Assembly (NCBI GenBank): GCA_037893245.1
Contig: JBAIAA010000258.1
Span: 1,116,001-1,180,000, forward strand
Reading direction: 5' to 3'
DNA: 64,000 nt
Source: Crossaster papposus
Lineage: Eukaryota; Echinodermata; Asteroidea; Velatida; Solasteridae
Below the pieces are notes generated by a model. The model ran no database searches. It was not told the DNA's origin and saw nothing but the letters and a program-made list of their open reading frames with translations. The translations under genes were made by a program, and so were the position numbers. Positions 1 to 9,039 of the stretch are shown in pieces (positions within the stretch are counted from its first letter, which is position 1; each line of letters starts with the position of its first letter).

Positions 1-1067
1 ATCTCCTTCTTGTAGTTGGAACGTTAGGGAGACCTCGAAATGTCTCCCTAATGACACTGGTCTCCTTAATACTGTAAAACTTACGCAAATTGGTCTCCTA
101 AAGGGTACTTATTCCAAGATATTTATTATTATTATTATTTTTATTATAATTATATTCATGCCATAAAGAACGATACCACAATAAAGGTAGGCATTGTGAA
201 AATAAAATAAAAAAAATTGAAAAATGAAACATTAACATTGCACATTATATACACTTTAAAAAAGAAGTGTCAAAATCTGCTGAGTAAATGTGTTTGGTAC
301 AAAAGTTGAGTACTTTCTTACCCAATTATGGGTTAAGTGACGATCTGACCAGTACCTTTCAAAAAGTAATTTTGACCTTTTGATTGAGCAACCGAAAATA
401 TTAAAGTTGTAAGCAACGTTAATGTAAGAAAAAAACATTTGCCTAGCTATTAGGTCAAGTTGACCTTGCAGCGTATAACAACATAGGCATTATGCCCTTA
501 AATAGGTACATATTGCCTAGAAATGGGTACATTTGCCAACCTGTTGCCTTCTCGAAATGACGTCAACATTCAAGATGGCGGACCGTGGAGTTGCGAACGT
601 GCTGCGAATAATGGGATTCGAAATCGCCGATTCCTCGGTTTGAAGGTGATTATTTACTTTTTACAATGTACTGATCAATAAAATACGTTATTGTGAAAAC
701 GTGAGCTATGTTCTGCATTTGAAGTAGTTATATTTGTGGTAAAATAGGGTTGATGATTGGATTGCAGTGTCACGTTGTGAACAACGCATACATGTCATGT
801 TGTAACTTTGAATGAAACTTGAAAGTGTTCAAACCGCAGCAATTTGGCCTGAACGTCTTCACTTCCTATCAACAGAGTATCAAGCTGGCGTGGGTTTGAG
901 GGAGGGGGGGGGGGGGGGGGGGGGGGGGGTGGACTGGTAATTAAATACGGTGAAACGTCGACAATCCCCCGGTCAGTTGAAACATGGAGCTATATAAACA
1001 CATAGCTCCATGGTATATTGCATGTATAAACTAAGGATAGTATTTCCTTTTTATTTTTCTTTCGCAG
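1..1067. other. Non-coding stretch with possible promoter-like segment
   Basis: This stretch is mostly AT-rich and I see no coding region. At 565-645 the sequence turns GC/CpG-rich and contains CAAGATGGCGG, a YY1-like/start-codon context often found at first exons. The reading frame from the ATG at 574 closes after about 22 codons, just before a possible donor (AAG|GTGATT). It could be a 5' UTR exon of a plus-strand gene, but this is inference. Confidence 0.25.
904..929. repeat. Poly(G) tract
   Basis: This is an uninterrupted run of about 26 G. It is a homopolymer whose true length is likely uncertain in the assembly. Confidence 0.9.
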
Positions 1068-1069
1068 AA

Positions 1070-1132
1070 ATGACTCTGACACCGGGTATTCCAATCACTG
1101 ATGGTGACACCATAACAGATTTGATTTCGAAG
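1070..1132 (+). CDS. Candidate coding exon (unidentified)
   Basis: A pyrimidine-rich tract ending in TTTCTTTCGCAG is followed by AAATG and 21 open codons (starting MTLTPGIPITDGD), then AAG|GTTGGA, an acceptable donor. The exon would begin with the start codon and end in phase 0. It lies 0.5 kb downstream of the CpG-rich ATGGCGG segment near 574, which could be its 5' UTR exon. No downstream exon was recognised on the plus strand and the product is unknown. The element-rich surroundings make a chance open frame possible. Confidence 0.2.
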
Positions 1133-1248
1133 GTTGGATACAGGATTTAATTCAATAATTAATAACAAATCATCACTAGCATTCAGTTGCTGTTGTAGAG
1201 GAAGAACAGTTAATTTGTTATGTATAATATTCTGTATAGTATTATAGG

Positions 1249-1515
1249 GTGTCGTGGCCGAGTGGATAAGAACACAGAACTCAAGCTCTGGTGTTTCTGT
1301 TCACCAGAGTGTGGGTTCGAGTCCCGGTCGTGACACTTGTGTCCCTGAGCAAGACACTTAACTATAATTGCTTCTCTCCACCCAGGGGTAAAATGGGTAC
1401 CTGTGAGGGTAGAGGTGGTTATTGTGATTGATTTAGCCTAGTAGCGCATATATTGCAGCACAGGCTGTATACTCCCCAGGGAGCTGAGATGGTTTAAGGA
1501 TTGAAAATGGCCCAG
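1249..1515 (+). mobile_element. SINE, tRNA-Leu-derived head and body (5' part)
   Basis: Positions 1249-1336 resemble a class-II tRNA. There is an acceptor stem GTGTCGT/GTGACAC, an A box (TGGCCGAGTGG), a CTCAAG anticodon region as in tRNA-Leu(CAA), a long variable arm and a B box (GGGTTCGAGTCCC). The anticodon loop has 8 nt and the D and T stems carry mismatches, so this is a SINE head, not a working tRNA. The body contains a GAGCAAGACACTTAA ... CACCCAGGGGTAAA core shared with the SINE at 52453. The copy is interrupted at 1515 by a foldback element and its 3' tail resumes at 5066. Confidence 0.75.
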
Positions 1516-1769
1516 TAGTCCAGGCAAAATACATAATTTTGTTTTGTTGACCTCAAACAAATTGCAACAAATTGTTTTTCACCACAGTGCACTTCTATAA
1601 GGTCCCTAGAATGACATACTAAAAATCGACAAAAATCCAAGTGGTGGAAATATGTCTAATTTGCATAAATCGTTAATCCCTGCCATGTAATATTTTGTAT
1701 TCCCATATTTGGGTATATATTTTATTTTTATTTTTTGAAAAGTTTATTTTGGTGATTCTACTTACATAT

Positions 1770-2056
1770 TGTAACGCCCGTGCCGGTTGGGCGGTAGAGG
1801 GCGCTGGAGCGATTCCACGGTGGTGGGATCGCCCTGGTGGCTCCTGCTGGTGCGCCCCGGAAACCCGCCTTTGGATTGCGCAAGCGCCGAACCAGTTCTA
1901 ACCAGTTCTGGGGCCGCGTGATTGCGTGAGCCTGAAGTCCATGTTTTGGTCGGCAAGAGGTCACAATAAACCAGAGAGAATCACCGGAAATACAGAATAC
2001 TTGCGTCAAGAGTCCTTCCTGTGTGTGGTGTAGAACCCAGGCAAATCTACGTTACA
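1770..2056 (+). repeat. 5' LTR (287 bp)
   Basis: It runs TGTAACGCCC...CTACGTTACA with TG/CA ends, and matches 3772-4058 at nearly every position. It contains an AATAAACC signal near 1966. Confidence 0.9.
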
Positions 2057-2057
2057 T

Positions 2058-2070
2058 TGGTGGCAGCGGT
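2058..2070 (+). other. Primer-binding site (tRNA-Leu type)
   Basis: TGGTGGCAGCGGT begins one base after the 5' LTR. It is complementary to the CCA-tailed 3' end of a tRNA-Leu of the AAG/TAG type (...CCGCTGCCACCA), the normal reverse-transcription primer arrangement. Confidence 0.75.
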
Positions 2071-2554
2071 CGGCATGCAGGAGGACTAAGAAAAGACCAG
2101 GTGAAGTGTTCATGTTTTCAGAAAAACACGATAGCACGGCAGCCAACTCGCCCCACGGCGGGAGGGCCGCCCAGGGCCGTGGACGACGGCGCAGCCGGCG
2201 GGTCGTTTCACTCGGAGCGTCCGCGGGTTGTGTTCGTCGACGCAGAGGGGACGAGGAATCGTTTGGAGACAGGTCACCAGAACAGCGCTCTCTCGGGGAG
2301 CAACGGGGCAGAACTGCTCCGCACACAGTGCAATGGAGCAGATCCGTCAACGTTGCCCACGCTCTCTAAGCCAGTCGGAGCCGCAGGGACAGTCACAAGG
2401 GACAGTCGCAAGAGGAGTCGGGGGGGGCCCGGCCCATGCTGTGAACGGCGGCGCGGCAGACGTTTTGTTCCACTCGGAACGATTCCGAGCCGGGTCCGTC
2501 GGCGCAGCGGGGGCGGGGCCTCGCCGGGACGCCCACGCTCTCTGAGCCAGTCGT

Positions 2555-2866
2555 AGTCGCAAGAGGCAGTCACAGTCGCGGCCACAGGAGCCAGTCGCAG
2601 TCGCAGTCGCAGTCGCAAGTTGCAGTCGCAGGAGCCAGGCGCAGTCGCAGTCGGAGGAACCACAGTCGCAGTCGCAAGAGCCAGTCGCAGTCGCAGGCAC
2701 CAGATACAGGAGCCAGTCGCAGTCGCAGGAGCCAGTCGCTGTCGCGGGAGCCAGCCGCAGTCGCAGTCGCAGGAACCACAGTCGCAGTCGCAAGAGCCAG
2801 CCGCAGTCGAAGGCACCAGTCGCAGTCAGAGGAGCCAGTCGCAGTCACAGTCGCAGTCAAGTCTTA
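2555..2866 (+). repeat. Hexamer-based (CAGTCG)n array
   Basis: This is an imperfect hexamer repeat with interspersed AGGAGC and CAAGAG variants, lying inside the LTR element interior. The related array in the second copy is at 8345-8560. Confidence 0.85.
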
Positions 2867-2875
2867 ACATTAGAG

Positions 2876-3575
2876 GGGTGTGCCGGGGCCAGGGGTGTGC
2901 CGGGGCCAGGGGTGTGCCGGGGCCAGGGGTGTGCCGGGGCCAGGGGTGTGCCGGGGCCAGGGGTGTGCCGGGGCCAGGGGTGTGCCGGGGCCAGGGGTGT
3001 GCCGGGGCCAGGGGTGTGCCGGGGCCAGGGGTGTGCCGGGGCCAGGGGTGTGCCGGGGCCAGGGGTGTGCCGGGGCCAGGGGTGTGCCGGGGCCAGGGGT
3101 GTGCCGGGGCCAGGGGTGTGCCGGGGCCAGGGGTGTGCCGGGGCCAGGGGTGTGCCGGGGCCAGGGGTGTGCCGGGGCCAGGGGTGTGCCGGGGCCAGGG
3201 GTGTGCCGGGGCCAGGGGTGTGCCGGGGCCAGGGGTGTGCCGGGGCCAGGGGTGTGCCGGGGCCAGGGGTGTGCCGGGGCCAGGGGTGTGCCGGGGCCAG
3301 GGGTGTGCCGGGGCCAGGGGTGTGCCGGGGCCAGGGGTGTGCCGGGGCCAGGGGTGTGCCGGGGCCAGGGGTGTGCCGGGGCCAGGGGTGTGCCGGGGCC
3401 AGGGGTGTGCCGGGGCCAGGGGTGTGCCGGGGCCAGGGGTGTGCCGGGGCCAGGGGTGTGCCGGGGCCAGGGGTGTGCCGGGGCCAGGGGTGTGCCGGGG
3501 CCAGGGGTGTGCCGGGGCCAGGGGTGTGCCGGGGCCAGGGGTGTGCCGGGGCCAGGGGTGTGCCGGGGCCAGGGG
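2876..3575 (+). repeat. 17-bp minisatellite, about 41 units
   Basis: The unit GGGTGTGCCGGGGCCAG is repeated almost without variation. It is GC-rich and unstable in number: the truncated sister copy at 8047-8335 has far fewer units. Because 17 is not a multiple of 3, the array stays open in several frames and gives false ORFs. Confidence 0.95.
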
Positions 3576-3587
3576 CTTACCCCAAAA

Positions 3588-3675
3588 ATTGTTGTAATGT
3601 AAATTGTTGTAATGTAAATTGTTGTAATGTAAATTGTTGTAAGGTAAATTTTTGTAATGTAAATTGTTGTGTAAT
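3588..3675 (+). repeat. 15-bp tandem repeat
   Basis: About five to six copies of TAAATTGTTGTAATG occur between the 17-bp array and the 3' part of the LTR element. Two to three copies are seen at 7995-8037 in the second copy. Confidence 0.85.
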
Positions 3676-3771
3676 TGTTGGCGTTATGCGTTTTCCAGGG
3701 CGGTTGGCCGGGGTGCGGCAGCAGCGCCCATGGTCTTGTTTGGGGGCAAACAAGGTCTTCGTGGGGGGCTG

Positions 3772-4058
3772 TGTAACGCCCGTGCCGGTTGGGCGGTAGA
3801 GGGCGCTGGAGCGATTCCACGGTGGTGGGATCGCCCTGGTGGCTCCTGCTGGTGCGCCCCGGAAACCCGCCTTTGGATTGCGCAAGCGCCGAACCAGTTC
3901 TAACCAGTTCTGGGGCCGCGTGATTGCGTGAGCCTGAAGTCCATGTTTTGGTCGGCAAGAGGTCACAATAAACCAGAGAGAATCACCGGAAATACAGAAT
4001 ACTTGCGTCAAGAGTCCTTCCTGTGTGTGGTGTAGAACCCAGAGAAATCTACGTTACA
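3772..4058 (+). repeat. 3' LTR (287 bp)
   Basis: It is the same sequence as 1770-2056 apart from two adjacent bases near the end (GC versus AG). It is preceded by the polypurine tract GTGGGGGG at 3761-3768. Confidence 0.9.
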
Positions 4059-5065
4059 ATATACTTACTTGAATAACATTTGCTAAAGCATGTAAGTGAC
4101 TGAATAATTATGAGAACATAGTAATTATCCAAAATGACAACTTCGTGACCCTATAAATGTGCGCACATTATATTACACTGTCTCCAGATATCATCATGTA
4201 GTCAGTATTGGTGAGCTTCAAATTCACCAAGTTGCTTACTGGCACAGTTATCATATTAAAACCTTATAGAAAATCATATGAACAATGATAACATTGTGAT
4301 ATTTAGCCCAGCAAACAAAAACTTGGAAAAAATGATGTGTCCCTAAATTGGGCTAACAAGTAGGTGAAGGGTTGACTAAGGTGAGAGACTTGAACAAGTT
4401 CAAGGGAACCCCCCAAATTTAAGATTTTTGTTGCTTACAATAATCATATCTACGTTAAAATGTATTTTGGTGATTTCCTTGAACTTGTTCAAGTATTCCA
4501 TGTTAGGCAACCCTTTAACTACTTTTTAGCCCAATTTATAGACACACCATTTTCCCCCATTTTTTGTTTTCTGGGCTAAATATCACAATGTTATTATTGT
4601 TCATATGATTTTTCATAAGGTTTTAATATGATAACTGTGCCAGTAAGCAACTTGGTGAATTTGAAGCTCACCAATACTGACTACTGGATGATATCTGGAG
4701 AAAGTGTAATGTGCGCACATTTATAGGGTCACAAAGTTGTCATTTTGGATAATTACTATGTTTTCATAATTATTCAGTCACTTAAATGCTTTTGCAAATG
4801 TTATTCAAGTAAGGATATGTAAGTAGAATCACCAAAATAAACTTTTCAAAAAATAAAAATAAAATATATACCCAAATATGGGAATACAAAATATTACATG
4901 GCAGGGATTAACGATTTATGCAAATTAGACATATTTCCACCACTTGGATTTTTGTCGATTTTTAGTATGTCATTCTAGGGACCTTATAGAAGTGCACTGT
5001 GTTGTGGTGAAAAACAATTTGTTGCAATTTGTTTGAGGTCAAAACATATTTTTCCTGGACTACAG

Positions 5066-5150
5066 TGACCAGGTGTAATAATTTGTTCAGCGCCTTGATC
5101 TAGTGTCTAGGATATGTGCGCTTTATAAGAACTTTGTATTATTATTATGA
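5066..5150 (+). mobile_element. SINE 3' tail (continuation of 1249-1515)
   Basis: TGACCAGGTGTAATAATTTG continues the SINE body that stopped at 1515. It is followed by a CAGCGCCTTGATC...GCGCTTTATAAGAAC tail and a TATTATTATTATG 3' end, as in many LINE-mobilised SINEs. Confidence 0.65.
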
Positions 5151-5513
5151 TTACAATATGCAATGTTCTAGCTGTGTTGCACACAAGCTTGCAAATTGTT
5201 TTTGTAGAATTTTGCATCTGTTTTATGGGAAGTTAAATCTCATTTTGTGGCCATGGTAAATTGAATCAACACACAACATAAAACAAAATAAAATGTGTCA
5301 ATATACACAAAATAGGTTCAAGTATGATTCACACAACAGCTGTTGTTTTGATGTTTCATTTCCCTCAATTGGTTGTAATGTTGTAAGAGTTTGCTATTCT
5401 ATTCAATTAATTGGATTAACTCTAGGTTAACAATATTTAAACATAAACACTATTAGGTTATTTGCTTTGATGATTGTTTGAGTGGTGGTGAGTGTTAGGA
5501 TTATGCCTTTAAA
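5151..5513. other. AT-rich stretch, nothing recognised
   Basis: No open frame, RNA gene or repeat structure is apparent here. Confidence 0.6.
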
Positions 5514-5514
5514 A

Positions 5515-5778
5515 GCATGACATTTGGTGTGTCATGAAAAATATATTTGGCCTTAGGACCACCACAGATTTAAACATCTATTTAAACTTAGACATATCTT
5601 GGCGACGTGGACCTCCACAGATTGTCCTTTGAATACAAGCAATAACAAGCAACATTTTCAAATTGGCTGCCATTGCTTGTTATTCTACCTATATTTTTTC
5701 AAAGGACAAATTTGTGATGGCCCTAGAGCCAAATATATTTCCAATGACGTACTCTGATTGTGTGCCAAATGTCATGAT
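5515..5778. mobile_element. TIR element (MITE), about 260 bp
   Basis: GCATGACATTTGG... and, further in, AAATATATTTGGC on the left are mirrored by GCCAAATATATTT...CCAAATGTCATG on the right. The arms include CCACAGATTT/AAATTTGTGATGG. The interior is AT-rich and non-coding. Confidence 0.65.
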
Positions 5779-5849
5779 TGTACCATAAAAGGCACAATTC
5801 CCCTAAATATTTCCCTATCTGCCCCACTATAGACTTTATACATATTATA

Positions 5850-6075
5850 AAAAAACGAAATAGAACAAGACAAGACAAACAACAAAACAAGACACGAGAC
5901 AATGCCCACAAGTCAGGATACAAAAGCACACTAAACCAAAAAAAAAAAAAAGGACAAGACAATTGCACAACATGGGGCAAAACATAAAACAAGAAAATAT
6001 ACTGCAAGACAAAACAAACCAGGACAAACACAAAGACAACAAAAAACAACACGTAATTAAACAACAAACAAACAA
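5850..6075. repeat. A-rich low-complexity (ACAAGACAA-like)
   Basis: This is an irregular A/CAAGACAAAA-type sequence with a poly(A) of about 13. The minus-strand hydrophobic frames across it are compositional artefacts. Confidence 0.7.
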
Positions 6076-6262
6076 TGAAAAATGGAGAACAAAATATAAA
6101 TTACATGAACAAATGTAATAGTGCTGAAAACATTTTGTTCACCTGTAAAAAAAAACCTGTCAAAACCATTACCAAATGCTGTCAAATGGCCAGCTCGTTG
6201 ATCTTTGGACACATAGCGCAATTTATTATAACCCTTTGCAATATACTCCTGACTACCAAACA

Positions 6263-6600
6263 CTAGGCTTCTTTGCTTTTATGTTCCACTTCGTTCGCCT
6301 TATCGATAGGTCCGACAGGATCGGAAGTCGGAGTTCCGCTATCTTTCTGTTCCGACTTCCAAATTTTGAAATAGTACCTAAGGTGTCTAAAATCTTGTTT
6401 TTTTGTTCCAAAAAGAAAGGTCTCAGTCTTGCCCAAATGCAGAGAGAGCTTATTATCAATAAGCCATTGACTGCATAATTCTAATTCCATGCTAAGAGAT
6501 TTAGCAATATCACTGGGATCCTTGCCGGAAACCAGGAGAACGCTGTCCGCATAAAGGAGTAGTTTACATTGAACACTGATCATTGTCATATCATTGATAT
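6263..6600 (-). pseudogene. LINE reverse-transcriptase remnant
   Basis: The minus strand encodes CKLLLYADSVLLVSGKDP followed by IDNKLSLHLGKTETFLFGTK. This is the catalytic-motif-C to motif-D region of non-LTR reverse transcriptases of the Jockey/CR1/L2 type. The expected Tyr-Ala-Asp-Asp has lost one Asp (YADS), so the enzyme is dead. Upstream RT motifs are cut off at 6600, where an LTR sequence begins. Downstream the frame decays. The exact LINE clade cannot be assigned. Confidence 0.75.
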
Positions 6601-7605
6601 TGTAACGTCTCACTTGGGTAGAGGCGTTATCAAAATAAGAGTCAAGATACAGCATCTTACACACACTATACTACTGGTTTATTCAGAAGTATTTACATCA
6701 CAATAGAGGGCGCACTATATACAAGATCTAGTTTGTGCCTTACATGTTATCTGAGTATTGAGAGAGTGAAGCTCTGTGGCTAGAGCATACAGCTCATGCT
6801 GGGAACGAAGCTCTGTGTATGAGCTCAGCTCGGATAATAATCTACTCCGCCATTTCCACGCCCTTTATATAGGCTTTTGGGTGCGCGTCTTAACCAATGA
6901 GAGCATTGGATTCTGGTAGTTATGAATAATGCATACGTGTACAAAGTCAATGGGGATGTTCCTATGGAGGATTTGTACACGTTCTGACTTAGACATTCTT
7001 GCAGGAGAAAGTCCGAGAGTTGTGGTGAGCGGGTGAAGTAGGATTATACTCGTGGGTGCGTTACGGGGAGTAATCCTCGAGGAAAGGGAAAGGGGTAACT
7101 TTCTCGGTACATAGGGTTATGCACAAGACTTAGTATCTAGACTAGATGAGAACCTACACACAGTTCTATGGAGTAAACTCTTGCGTGGGGAGGGTAACTT
7201 GACCTCTGGTGTAACGTGACAGTACAGTGTGGTTTAGCGGCTCCCAGTCGCTATGTATAGGGTCAGATACACGGGAAGGTTTAGCGGTCCACACTCGCTA
7301 ATGTGAAGGGTCAGTTTGGGTCGAATACAGGGGTAAGGTATATGAGGGGAATTCACATCGACTGCGGGGAAAGTATGAGGGAAAACGACTAAGTCATAAC
7401 TCGCTGTGAACGAGGTCATAGCACACAGTACATGCTGGATGCATTGCGCGCTATACAACAGCGTACCGTATACACGCGTACCGTACCAGTAGTGGTGCGT
7501 GATAACTTCGCGCTGTGTGAGGGCACACATATCGCTGCAAGAACGCTGCGCGTTGGTTGGGAAAGAAATAAAGACCGCTCGCTGTATGCGTGAACGCAAC
7601 ACTAT
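6601..7605 (-). mobile_element. LTR fragment or solo LTR (minus strand), right end undefined
   Basis: On the minus strand the segment ends ...GAGACGTTACA at 6601, immediately next to the LINE remnant. It carries an AATAAACCAG polyadenylation signal near 6672-6681. A TATA box (CCTATATAAAGGG) lies near 6862-6874, with a CCAAT-type ATTGG nearby. This is the layout of an LTR promoter. I could not place its start, and no internal coding region or second LTR is seen. It abuts the truncated element at 7606. Confidence 0.45.
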
Positions 7606-7893
7606 TGTAACGAAAAGCGTTCTCTGGGGTCGACACACACACACAGGAAGGAAACTCCGACAGGTATTCTGTGGTTTCGGTGATTCTTAAGCCGTTTAAT
7701 TACACTTCTCCGCCGGTCAAAACACTGACATGAAGCTAACCGCTATCACGCGGCACTGGAACCGGTCAGAACCGGTTCGGCGTATGCGCTCACAAGTACG
7801 GGGTTGCCCGGGCGTACCGTCAGGGAGCATCAGGCGATTTCACCATGGAATCGCTCTAGTGCCCTCTATCGACCAACCAGCACAAACGTTACA
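7606..7893 (-). repeat. LTR of the truncated copy
   Basis: On the minus strand it runs TGTAACGTTTGTGCTGGTTG...CGTTACA. The blocks GAGGGC, GAGCGATTCCA and GAACCGGTTCTGACCGG correspond to the LTR at 1770, with many substitutions. Confidence 0.8.
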
Positions 7894-8046
7894 CAGCCCC
7901 CCACGAAGACCTTGTTTGCCCCCAAACAAGACGGTGGGCTCTGCCGCCGCACACCCAGGAGACCCGCACCGGAAAGCGCACAACGCCAACAATTATACAA
8001 CAATTTACATTACAACAATTTACATTACAACAATTATTGGGGTAAG

Positions 8047-8335
8047 CCCCACACCCCTGGCCCCGGCACACCCCTGGCCCCGGCACACCCCTGGCCCCGG
8101 CACACCCCTGGCCCCGGCACACCCCTGGCCCCGGCACACCCCTGGCCCCGGCACACCCCTGGCCCCGGCACACCCCTGGCCCCGGCACACCCCTGGCCCC
8201 GGCACACCCCTGGCCCCGGCAGCGGCCCCGGACAAAATATGGGGAAGGGCGCGCTCTCTCCGAATCGAAGTGGACGCACCGGCGTCCCCCAACACTTGGC
8301 GCATGTCCCGGCACACCCCTGGCCCCGGCACACCC
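8047..8335 (-). repeat. 17-bp minisatellite, interrupted
   Basis: About ten copies (plus-strand CACCCCTGGCCCCGGCA) are followed by 85 bp of unrelated sequence and two more units. It is the same repeat as at 2876-3575. Confidence 0.9.
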
Positions 8336-8649
8336 CTGTAATGTTAAGACTTGACTGCGACTGTGACTGCAACTGGCTCCTCTGACTGCGACTGGTGCCT
8401 GCAACTGCGACTGGTGCCTGCGACTGCGAATGTGGTTCCTGCGACTGCGACTGGCTCCTGCAACTGCGACTTGCTCCTGCGACTGCGACTGGCTCCTGTG
8501 GCCGCGACTGTGACTGCCTCTTGTGACTGCGACTGACCGTGACTGGCACCTGTGACTGGCTTAGGGAGCGTGGGCGTCCCGGTGAGGCCCCGCCCCTGCT
8601 GCGCCGACGAGCCCGGCTTTAGTTGGGTTCTGTATAAATAATGTTTTAG

Positions 8650-9028
8650 TTCACAACAAGTATTGTTATCGGCAGATATAACATCGACATTGCTGCTCTA
8701 AGCGAGACCTGTTTACCTGGAAATGACTCCCTCGCCGAAGTGGGTGAAGGTTACACCTTTTTGGGGCAGGGTCTACCAGAGGAATCCAATCGTATTCACG
8801 GTGTAGGCCTTGCTATCCAAACTAAACTCCTTCGCAGTCTTCCTGAGGCCCCAGTTGGCATTAGCGAACGACTGATGACCCTCAGTATTCCCTTGATGTC
8901 TAAAAGAAGCGCTACCATAATCAACGCCTATGCTCCGACTCTCAAAGCTGCAGAAGATGTGAAGAACGCCTTTTGTGAGCTTCTGGACCGGACTCTGCGA
9001 GCTGTCTCAAATTTTGCAGTCTGGGGCG
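8650..9028 (+). pseudogene. LINE endonuclease-domain fragment
   Basis: The translation contains RYNIDIAALSET, then RIHGVGLAIQTKLL, ISERLMTLSIPL and IINAYAPTL. These are the conserved blocks of the APE-type endonuclease of non-LTR retrotransposons, with the catalytic Glu in LSET. The start is missing (a TAG lies just upstream) and the domain is cut before its C-terminal Gly-Asp-Phe-Asn and His motifs by the element beginning near 9040. It is probably the 5'-most surviving piece of the LINE that continues at 10448. Confidence 0.8.
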
Positions 9029-9039
9029 GCATGATAGGA

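Larger units (their letters stand above)
1770..4058 (+). mobile_element. Short non-autonomous LTR retrotransposon (TRIM/LARD-like) with minisatellite interior
   Basis: Two LTRs of 287 bp (1770-2056, 3772-4058) begin TGTAACG and end CGTTACA. I see only two differing bases between them, near their 3' ends. The element is flanked by ATAT (1766-1769, 4059-4062). A primer-binding site follows the 5' LTR, and a G-rich polypurine tract precedes the 3' LTR. The 1.7-kb interior has no gag or pol. It consists of a CAGTCG-rich array, a 17-bp array and a 15-bp array. Long open frames across it are repeat artefacts. A second, 5'-truncated copy lies at 7606-8625 on the minus strand. Near-identical LTRs suggest recent insertion by a partner's enzymes. 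Confidence 0.9.
1516..5062. mobile_element. Long foldback (inverted-repeat) element, CAG target duplication
   Basis: The left arm (1516-1769 plus 4063-4409) is the reverse complement of the right arm (4473-5062) over roughly 590 bp, with a spacer of about 60 bp. The termini read TAGTCCAGG...CCTGGACTA and are flanked by CAG at 1513-1515 and 5063-5065. A 3-bp CWG duplication is a known PIF/Harbinger preference, so a non-autonomous Harbinger-type element is plausible. No coding sequence of its own is visible. The left arm is split by an LTR element at 1770-4058. Removing that element and one ATAT copy restores the arm symmetry. Confidence 0.8.
7606..8625 (-). mobile_element. Second copy of the short LTR element, 5'-truncated
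   Basis: Read on the minus strand, this copy ends with a 288-bp LTR (7606-7893) diverged from those at 1770 and 3772. It then shows the same polypurine tract, 15-bp repeats, 17-bp array and CAGTCG array, and stops at a point equivalent to about 2490 of the first copy. There is no 5' LTR or primer site. The array at 8222-8306 is interrupted by unique sequence. The greater LTR divergence makes this the older copy. Confidence 0.85.

Noticed and set aside
1249-1336. Functional tRNA-Leu(CAA)
   Set aside because: Eight-base anticodon loop, mismatched stems and a SINE body directly downstream.
2555-3575. CRISPR-like array
   Set aside because: The repeats are contiguous tandem units without spacers, in a eukaryotic LTR element.
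2620-3958. Long open frames on both strands (up to 362 codons)
   Set aside because: They run through the CAGTCG and 17-bp arrays. A 17-bp period keeps all frames open and the peptides are pure repeat.
5723-6075. Hydrophobic minus-strand frames resembling membrane proteins
   Set aside because: They arise from A-rich low-complexity DNA read as Phe/Leu/Val/Cys codons.
7234-7644. 136-codon minus-strand frame
   Set aside because: It crosses LTR and unassigned sequence, shows no domain and has overlapping alternatives in other frames.
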